This document shows, one piece after another, positions 58,380-64,000 of a stretch of DNA of 64,000 nucleotides. The stretch comes from Bacillus sp. JCM 19034 (GTDB taxonomy: Bacteria > Bacillota > Bacilli > Bacillales > Bacillaceae_D). The translations under genes and the position numbers were made by a program. Where the stretch lies: the NCBI RefSeq assembly GCF_001310635.1, contig NZ_BAXR01000001.1:310001-374000 (forward strand), in the 5' to 3' direction. Each line of letters begins with the position of its first letter. Within the stretch, counting starts at the first letter, position 1. The notes below the pieces were generated by a model that was given only the letters and a program-made list of their open reading frames with translations, had not been told where the DNA came from and searched no databases.

Positions 58380-59348
58380 TTGAAAGAAACATTAATAAAA
58401 CTACTAGAGGAAAATGAGGGTGAATTTGTCTCAGGAGAGCATATTAGTCGCTTATTAGGCTGTTCTAGGACAGCAATTTGGAAACATATTGATACATTGA
58501 GGAAGAATGGCTATGAAGTAGAATCTGCTCCAAGAAAAGGATACCGCTTAATCAAAAGAGGAGATGATATACAACCTCACGATATTAAGCTGAATTTAAA
58601 GACTGATGTATTTGGTCAAGAGCAAACGTATTATCCTTCTATTCATTCTACTCAGAAAGTGGCACAACAGCTTCAACAAAAAGGGGTTAAAGAAGGCCAT
58701 TTAGTCGTTGCAAATGAACAAACAGACGGAAAGGGACGTATGTCCCGCGAATGGTATTCGCCAGCAAATACGAGTGTGTCGATGAGTTTACTATTACGGC
58801 CGAACGTCTCTCCGCAAAAGACACCACAACTCACATTATTAACCGCCGTTGCAATTGTGAGAGCGATAAAACGGGTGACAGATGTAACGGCACAGATAAA
58901 ATGGCCAAATGATGTACTAATAAATGGGCGAAAATTAGTAGGAATATTGACAGAAATTCAATCGGAGCCTGATGTTGTGCATTCAGTTATTATAGGAATC
59001 GGAATCAATGTGAACCAAACAGCGGAGGATATTCCTCCACATTTACAAGAGAAGTCAACCTCGTTATTATTAGAGTCAAAAAAATATGTACAACGTGCTG
59101 AATTGATAGCAGAAGTCTTGAATGAATTAGAAGTGTTGTATAAACTCTATATGAACGATGGATTCGAAGCGATCAAGCTAATGTGGGAAACACACTCAAT
59201 TAGTATCGGAACTTATTTAACTGCACGTACACCAACGAAGAACATTTATGGCTTTGCTAAAGGAATTACCAATGAAGGATGTCTTCTCATTGAAGATGAA
59301 AGTGGAGAAGTTCACCAGATTTATTCTGCTGATATCGAGAATCACTAG
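58380..59348 (+). CDS. birA: Biotin-protein ligase / biotin operon repressor BirA
   Basis: An N-terminal winged-helix DNA-binding domain (residues 1-60, GCSRTAIWKHIDTLRKNGYEV) is joined to biotinyl-AMP ligase: DGKGRMSREW in place of the common GRGRxGR, IKWPNDVLING and GIGINVN. A C-terminal SH3-like domain ends the protein. TTG 58380 is chosen, 9 nt after AAGGGAG. 322 residues. Confidence 0.95.
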   Translation: MKETLIKLLEENEGEFVSGEHISRLLGCSRTAIWKHIDTLRKNGYEVESAPRKGYRLIKRGDDIQPHDIKLNLKTDVFGQEQTYYPSIHSTQKVAQQLQQKGVKEGHLVVANEQTDGKGRMSREWYSPANTSVSMSLLLRPNVSPQKTPQLTLLTAVAIVRAIKRVTDVTAQIKWPNDVLINGRKLVGILTEIQSEPDVVHSVIIGIGINVNQTAEDIPPHLQEKSTSLLLESKKYVQRAELIAEVLNELEVLYKLYMNDGFEAIKLMWETHSISIGTYLTARTPTKNIYGFAKGITNEGCLLIEDESGEVHQIYSADIENH

Positions 59349-59443
59349 AAGTTTGTTATACTATTTTCTTACGGGCGGTATCTTTACACGAGCTGCACCA
59401 TTTTATCGTTATTTAAAAGTGAAATCAATCTGCCTTGATCAGG

Positions 59444-59536
59444 ATTGACTGGGACAGAGGAGTCATAATAAGTCTATTTTTATGCGAGGGATATTTGAGT
59501 CTCTTGCATATTAGTAAATAGCTTATTCTAGTTGAC
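59444..59536. repeat. Structured palindromic element between birA and panB
   Basis: A core hairpin AATAAG (59467-59472)/CTTATT (59522-59527) continues through CTATTT and ATGC-GAG pairings to a 6-nt loop. An outer stem TTGACTGG/CTAGTTGA extends it to about 93 nt. The section GGGACAGAGGAGTC in the 5' arm stays unpaired. No T run follows. It resembles a short interspersed repeat or a folded leader rather than a terminator; no gene is seen in 59349-59618. Confidence 0.45.
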
Positions 59537-59618
59537 CTATCCTCTTTCTTGTTTATTGAAAGTGGATTATTTGTGTTTAACACAACTCCTCTTCATTATA
59601 AAAGGAGGGTGAAAGGAA

Positions 59619-60468
59619 TTGAAAAAAACAACGATACATTTTAAAAAAAATGAAAGAAAATAATGAAAGAATTACGATGATGACTGCTTACGATGCTCCA
59701 ACGGCACGCTTTGTTGAAGAAGCTGAAATTGACATGATTTTAGTAGGCGATTCACTTGGAATGGTCGTATTAGGCTATGATTCAACAATACCAGTTACAA
59801 TTAACGATATGATTCATCATACAAAGGCGGTTAAAAGAGGAGCTAATGATACGTTTATCGTGACAGACATGCCGTATCTCTCTTACCACGGAGATTACCA
59901 ACAAACGTTAGAAGCAGCTAAGCGAATCATGCAAGAAGGCGGATGTGATGCCTTAAAACTTGAAGGAGCTGGCGATGTCGTTCAAACGATTGAAAAATTA
60001 ACGAAAGCCGGAATTCCGATTGTTGGCCATCTTGGCTTAACTCCACAGTCTGTTGGTATTCTCGGTGGGTATCGTGTTCAAGCGAAAACCGCACATGATG
60101 CAAAGCAATTGCTTGCTGAAGCAAAGCAACTTGAAAAAGCAGGTGCACTTGCAATTGTTGTAGAATGTGTACCTGAGGAAGTAGGTAAGGCGTTAACAAA
60201 CAGTTGCCAGATACCGATTATCGGAATTGGTGCAGGAAATCAAACCGATGGTCAAGTTCTTGTATATCATGACTTAATTGGGTATGGCTACGGCCATGTA
60301 CCAAAATTTGTTAAACAATACACACAAGTATCAATATCGATAAAAGAGGCACTTAAGAACTATCGAGAAGAAGTAAAGCAAGGGATTTTTCCTAGCAATG
60401 AACAAAGCTTTTCAATGGATGAAACTGAAGTGAGTACGTTATATGGAGGAACAGATGAAAGTCATTAA
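59619..60468 (+). CDS. panB: 3-methyl-2-oxobutanoate hydroxymethyltransferase PanB (one frameshift)
   Basis: Makes ketopantoate for pantothenate and CoA. The start is TTG 59619 after AAAGGAGGG and reads KKTTIHFKK; then one extra A in the run 59643-59650 (8 for 7) shifts the frame, which continues [18 protein letters not shown] 59650 has no ribosome site, so it is not the real start. [29 protein letters not shown] and VVECVPEE carry the Mg and catalytic residues. Corrected length is about 282 residues. It overlaps panC by 14 nt. Confidence 0.93.
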
Positions 60469-61309
60469 AACCATTCCGTTACTCAAAGAAGAAATAAAGA
60501 AGATTCAGCAAAGTAATGAAACAATTGGATTTGTGCCAACGATGGGGTATTTACACGAAGGTCACCTATCATTAATTGAAGAAGCTAGAAACCAAACAAA
60601 TAAGGTGATTTTAAGTATCTTCGTAAACCCACTCCAGTTTGGTGAAAATGAAGACTTAGACCAATACCCTCGTGACTTTAAGCGTGATGAGCAATTAGCG
60701 AGGTTAGCCGGTGTAGATATTCTTTTCTATCCGGATATAGCTGAAATGTATCCATCTGAAATACCAATGATGATTCACGTTTCAAAAGGTGTAGATGTTC
60801 TTTGTGGAAAAAGTCGACCAGGCCATTTTGATGGTGTGGCAACAGTCGTTATGAAGTTGTTTAACATTGTGCAACCGACAAAAGCCTTTTTCGGACAAAA
60901 AGATGCTCAACAAGTTGCTGTCATTATTAATATGGTTAATGCGTTTAATATTCCAGTTGAAATCGTACGTTGTCCTACGATACGAGAAGAGGATGGTTTA
61001 GCTAAAAGCTCGAGAAATGTCTATTTGACAAACGAGGAACGAAAGGAAGCACCGATCATATATAACTCGTTGCTACGTGCTTCTCATGCGATAAATGAAG
61101 GAATGCGAAAAAAATCAGATGTTATTAAGCTTATAAAAGATCATCTTTCACAAGGAAATGGTAAAATCGATTATGTCGATGTGCTAACATATCCAGCACT
61201 CGAAGATAAAGGAATTGTATCTGGGCAAGTGATTATTGCGGTAGCTTATAAATATAAAAAGGCTAGATTAATTGATAATTATATTATGACTGTTAAGGAA
61301 AGGGATTGA
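60455..61309 (+). CDS. panC: Pantothenate synthetase
   Basis: Joins pantoate and beta-alanine with [20 protein letters not shown] (HIGH-type site), [33 protein letters not shown] and GLAKSSRN (KMSKS-like) are in order. ATG 60455 follows GGAGGA by 5 nt and lies within panB. 284 residues, intact. Confidence 0.97.
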   Translation: MKVIKTIPLLKEEIKKIQQSNETIGFVPTMGYLHEGHLSLIEEARNQTNKVILSIFVNPLQFGENEDLDQYPRDFKRDEQLARLAGVDILFYPDIAEMYPSEIPMMIHVSKGVDVLCGKSRPGHFDGVATVVMKLFNIVQPTKAFFGQKDAQQVAVIINMVNAFNIPVEIVRCPTIREEDGLAKSSRNVYLTNEERKEAPIIYNSLLRASHAINEGMRKKSDVIKLIKDHLSQGNGKIDYVDVLTYPALEDKGIVSGQVIIAVAYKYKKARLIDNYIMTVKERD

Positions 61310-61314
61310 ATGCC

Positions 61315-61701
61315 ATGTTTAGAACGATGATGAAATCAAAAATACATCGTGCTAGAGTGACAGAGTCAAATTTAAATTATATAGGTAGTATTACGATTGA
61401 TGAAGACATTATGGATGCTGTAAATATATTAGAAAATGAAAAAGTGCAAATTGTAAACAATAATAATGGTGCAAGATTTGAAACATATGTAATTAAAGGG
61501 GAAAGAGGAAGTAAGGTAATGTGCTTAAACGGTGCAGCAGCACGTCTCGTTCAAGAAGGTGACATTATTATTGTCTTAACATACGCAATGATGACCGATG
61601 AACAAGCACAAAAGCATGTACCAAAAGTAGCGATTATGAATGAAAATAATGAAATTGTCGAAATGTTAGGAACTGAGTTAGCTTCTACAACTCGAACATA
61701 A
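61315..61701 (+). CDS. panD: Aspartate 1-decarboxylase
   Basis: Makes beta-alanine for PanC using a self-made pyruvoyl group. The cleavage site Gly24-Ser25 is in YIGSITID, the substrate arginine and lysine in [12 protein letters not shown], and [12 protein letters not shown] follows. 128 residues. ATG 61315 lies 5 nt after panC. Last gene of panBCD. Confidence 0.97.
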   Translation: MFRTMMKSKIHRARVTESNLNYIGSITIDEDIMDAVNILENEKVQIVNNNNGARFETYVIKGERGSKVMCLNGAAARLVQEGDIIIVLTYAMMTDEQAQKHVPKVAIMNENNEIVEMLGTELASTTRT

Positions 61702-61707
61702 CGCATA

Positions 61708-61768
61708 TTCCCTTCTTCTTCGATAAACACTTTAAGTAGTTGATTTAGAAGAAGGGAATTTTCTTATT
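61708..61768 (+). terminator. Intrinsic terminator after panD
   Basis: A perfect 12-bp stem (61708-61719 with 61747-61758) around a 27-nt loop, then TTTTCTTATTT. It ends panBCD. Confidence 0.85.
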
Positions 61769-61779
61769 TATAATGCTGG

Positions 61780-61802
61780 CTACTCAGTTACAACCTGAGT
61801 AG
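61780..61802. promoter_or_regulatory. Operator-like dyad over the dinG -35 region
   Basis: Perfect 8-bp arms CTACTCAG (61780-61787) and CTGAGTAG (61795-61802) around TTACAAC. The central TTACAA is the best -35 for the TATAAT below it. It does not resemble the B. subtilis LexA box. Confidence 0.5.
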
Positions 61803-61816
61803 AAGTTGTGTATAAT
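61788..61816 (+). promoter_or_regulatory. Probable sigma-A promoter of dinG
   Basis: TTACAA (61788-61793), 17-nt spacer, TATAAT (61811-61816). Transcription from here would give a leader of about 140 nt before dinG. Confidence 0.55.
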
Positions 61817-61875
61817 TTAAGGTGAACGCCTACTTGAATGATATTGTAAACAGTGTTTAATTTAGAACAGAATCA

Positions 61876-61944
61876 AAAAGAAGTCTTAAAAATCATTTCC
61901 TTAGAATTCAAGGCTTCTTTTAAATTCAACGATTAAAGTTGAAT
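61876..61944 (+). promoter_or_regulatory. Two hairpins in the dinG leader
   Basis: AAAAGAAGTCTT (61876-61887) pairs with AAGGCTTCTTTT (61910-61921) with a 22-nt loop, and the 7-bp dyad ATTCAAC (61924-61930)/GTTGAAT (61938-61944) follows at once. The second ends 6 nt before the GAGGTG ribosome site, so folding could affect translation. The first may be a weak terminator. Confidence 0.45.
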
Positions 61945-61961
61945 GAAATAGAGGTGTACGC

Positions 61962-64000
61962 ATGTACGATCGTTTTGTTGTTATAGACTTAGAAACTACG
62001 GGGCATTCCGTGGAAAAAGGCGACCGCATTATACAAATTGGTGCAGTTGTTTGTTCAAATAGTGATATTCTCTCGACCTATTCATCATTTGTGGAACCAG
62101 GGGTGTCAATACCAGCTTTTATTGAAGAATTAACAGGAATTACTGTTGATATGCTTGAAGGAGCACCAAAATTTCGAACAATTATCCCGACGTTACTAGA
62201 TTTACTAAAGGATAGTTGCTTAGTAGCTCACAATGTTGATTTTGATCATAGCTTTTTGAAGAAACAGTTCGAACTTGAAGGCTTTAGCTTTCCTGATATT
62301 CCAGTTGTTGATACGGTTGAACTTGCCCGTATTTTTTGCCAAGACAGACAAGCTATAAATTAAGTGAACTAGCAGATGAGCTTGGATATGAACATGACCG
62401 TCCCCATCAGGCCGACAGTGATGCGTTAGTAACGGCTGCTCTTTTCCACAAAATAGTGACAAAGTGTCGTTCACTACCAATAGTGACATTACAGCAATTA
62501 ATTCCTCTAATGAGGAAGTTAAAAAGCAATTTTGAGCCTATCTTGTCTGACATCATTCAACAAAAGAAAGCCACACAATCAAATGAGGAAAAGTTTGACT
62601 GTTATCGACAATTAGCGATCAGGAAAGTTCCTGATACACTTCCAAAGCAATCAGAGAATGTACTCTCTTATGAGGAGTTTATCAAGTCCGATTATAAAAA
62701 GGTATCGAAAATGGCTTTTGATCATTTTGAACGGCGTAAAGGACAGGAACAAATGATGCAGGAAGTTCATGAGGCTTTCTTGCATAATGAATACAAATTA
62801 ATTGAGGCAGGTACTGGTACAGGAAAATCCTTAGCTTATTTACTCCCGGCTCTTTTTTATGCAATTAAGCAAAAGCAACCTGTCATTGTGAGTACACAAA
62901 CGATACCTTTACAAGAGCAGTTGTTAAAAAGAGACTTGCCAATATTAGAAAAGCTTGTTAAATTCCCTGTTCATATGGTTTTATTAAAGGGGCGAAATCA
63001 CTATTTATGTTTGCGCAAATTTGAGCAAAGCTTATCAATAGAACATACTAGTTATGAAGTGAATCTAACAAAATGTATGATACTCGTCTGGTTAACAGAA
63101 ACGATGACAGGTGATATCGATGAAATCATGATTCCTGCTGGTGCAAAATCATTATGGTATGAAGTCCAGAGTGATGCAAGTAGTGACATCGGGAGGGCAA
63201 ATCCTTGGTTCACAAGGTGTTTTTATCATCGTGTTCGAAGAGACGCTCAACTAGCACATATTGTTGTTACAAACCATGCCCTATTATGTACAGATTTATT
63301 GCATGAGAAAGCGATTTTACCTGCTCATTCCCATGTTATTTTAGATGAGGCACACCATTTAGAAGAAGTGGCAAGTGATCATCTCGGTTTAAGGACAGAT
63401 TATGTGGCATTTGCCATATCTTTCAACGGTTATCATCTGATCAAGATTATCATTGGTATGATCAATTAACAGCCATTTACAATCGGCTACAGTTACCTAT
63501 TTCAACCTCAGATCTTCTTTTTAAACAATTAATCGGAGCGAAGGAAGAAATTGATGAATTATTTCGAATGCTATATGCGTATATTCAACAGAACCAACAG
63601 CTAACGACAACAGATGTTGGCCGTGTTCGATACCGGTATTTTAGTTTTAAGGAGCAAGGAGCACTCTGGCAAGCAATATTGGAATGTATGATGAGAATAC
63701 ATAGTAACGTCAAAAAAGTGATTTCTTCGTTTAAGGAACTTTTAGTGCCAATAAAAGAAGGAAATGAGAAGCTCACTTACACTGATGCATCTTTTCTATC
63801 GGAATTAGAAAAATGGGTGACTCTTTTAAATGAGGAAGAAGATAAATTATACCAATTACTATTAGAATATGATCCAGATGCTGTTTATTGGGCTGAAATT
63901 GAACCTAGAGGTGCACGCAATGCAACTTATCTATATAGTAAACCTTTAGACGTGTCGCAATTGCTAGCTGACGGTTTTTTTGCAAAGAAAAAAAAGTGTC
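61962..64000 (+). CDS. dinG: 3'-5' exonuclease/helicase DinG, 5' part (two or three frameshifts)
   Basis: The gene runs off the right edge. An N-terminal DEDD exonuclease domain (VVIDLETTG near 6, VAHNVDFDHSF, HQADSDALVTA) precedes a DinG-type helicase-like domain with Walker A AGTGTGKSLAYLLPA and DEAH box VILDEAHHLEE. One T is missing in 62332-62337 (RIFLPRQTSYKLSEL expected) and one base near 63414 (AHIFQRLSSDQDYHWYDQL expected). At the very end an extra A in the last A run (about 63988-63995) is likely, since KKKSV is expected before the SATLT motif. ATG 61962 follows GAGGTG. Confidence 0.93.

Noticed and set aside
59248-59448. 66-codon frame overlapping the birA end
   Set aside because: It mostly shadows birA in another frame and has no ribosome site or recognisable product.
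59380-59460. T-box-like leader upstream of panB
   Set aside because: The GGGCGGTAT stretch only loosely recalls a T-box; the conserved T-box core and specifier loop are not visible.
61702-61961. LexA/SOS box ahead of dinG
   Set aside because: No CGAAC-N4-GTTCG-type site is present.
1-64000. Search for tRNA, rRNA, CRISPR, insertion sequences, prophage or toxin-antitoxin genes
   Set aside because: None seen: no repeat-spacer arrays, transposase motifs, phage genes or tRNA-like cloverleaf sequences were recognised by eye.

Overview
The window is low-GC DNA from an endospore-forming Bacillaceae bacterium. Gene content and order follow the Bacillus subtilis ypbH(mecB)-to-dinG segment almost gene for gene. 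Spore genes (sleB, ypeB, spoIVA, yphE, a SpoVIF-like gene, ypjB), bacillithiol genes (ypdA, bshA, bshB1), TRAP control of trp, and heptaprenyl synthesis (hepS/hepT) all fit. A futalosine-type menaquinone cassette (UbiA-like, UbiX-like, MqnA) sits between menG and hepT; from general knowledge this points to an alkaliphilic or related Bacillaceae lineage rather than B. subtilis itself. That placement is inference.

Layout. 1-4 kb: 3' end of mecB, a glutamate-dehydrogenase-like gene with altered catalytic residues, ypdA, and ansA on the minus strand. 4-12 kb: prsW, a 54-aa Cys-pair protein, then a SAM (S-box) riboswitch driving metI, a homocysteine methyltransferase/MTHFR fusion, and B12-dependent metH. 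12-26 kb: sleB-ypeB, motI(ypfA), cmk-plsC-ypfD, yphA-der-plsY-gpsA, SpoVIF-like, yphE-yphF, spoIVA. 25-31 kb: mtrB (TRAP), hepS-menG-ubiA-ubiX-mqnA-hepT, ndk, cheR. 32-44 kb: aroC-aroB-aroH, a TRAP-regulated leader, trpEDCFBA, hisC, tyrA, aroA. 44.4-45.8 kb: a small accessory island with a strong minus-strand small-RNA candidate and a degenerate hydantoinase-like gene. 45.8-54 kb: ypiA-ypiB-ypiF, qcrABC, ypjA-ypjB, a YugP-type metallopeptidase, ypjC on the minus strand. 54-64 kb: ypjD-dapB-mgsA-bshB1-bshA-cca-birA, panBCD, and a truncated dinG behind a structured leader.

How the genes work together. The central block runs the shikimate pathway from 3-dehydroquinate synthase through chorismate to Trp, Phe/Tyr precursors and menaquinone. 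Chorismate is drained by AroH, TrpE and MqnA. TRAP, encoded about 9 kb upstream of its target, can silence the trp operon through 12 G/TAG triplets ahead of an intrinsic terminator. Menaquinone made with HepS/HepT side chains feeds the Qcr complex encoded further downstream.

Data quality matters here. Twenty conserved, mostly essential genes are broken by about 29 one-base indels, mainly losses in A or T runs, and each downstream frame continues the same protein. I read this as uncorrected sequencing error, not gene decay, and annotate each affected gene across its full span with the position of the break. No tRNA, rRNA, CRISPR array, insertion sequence or prophage gene was seen.
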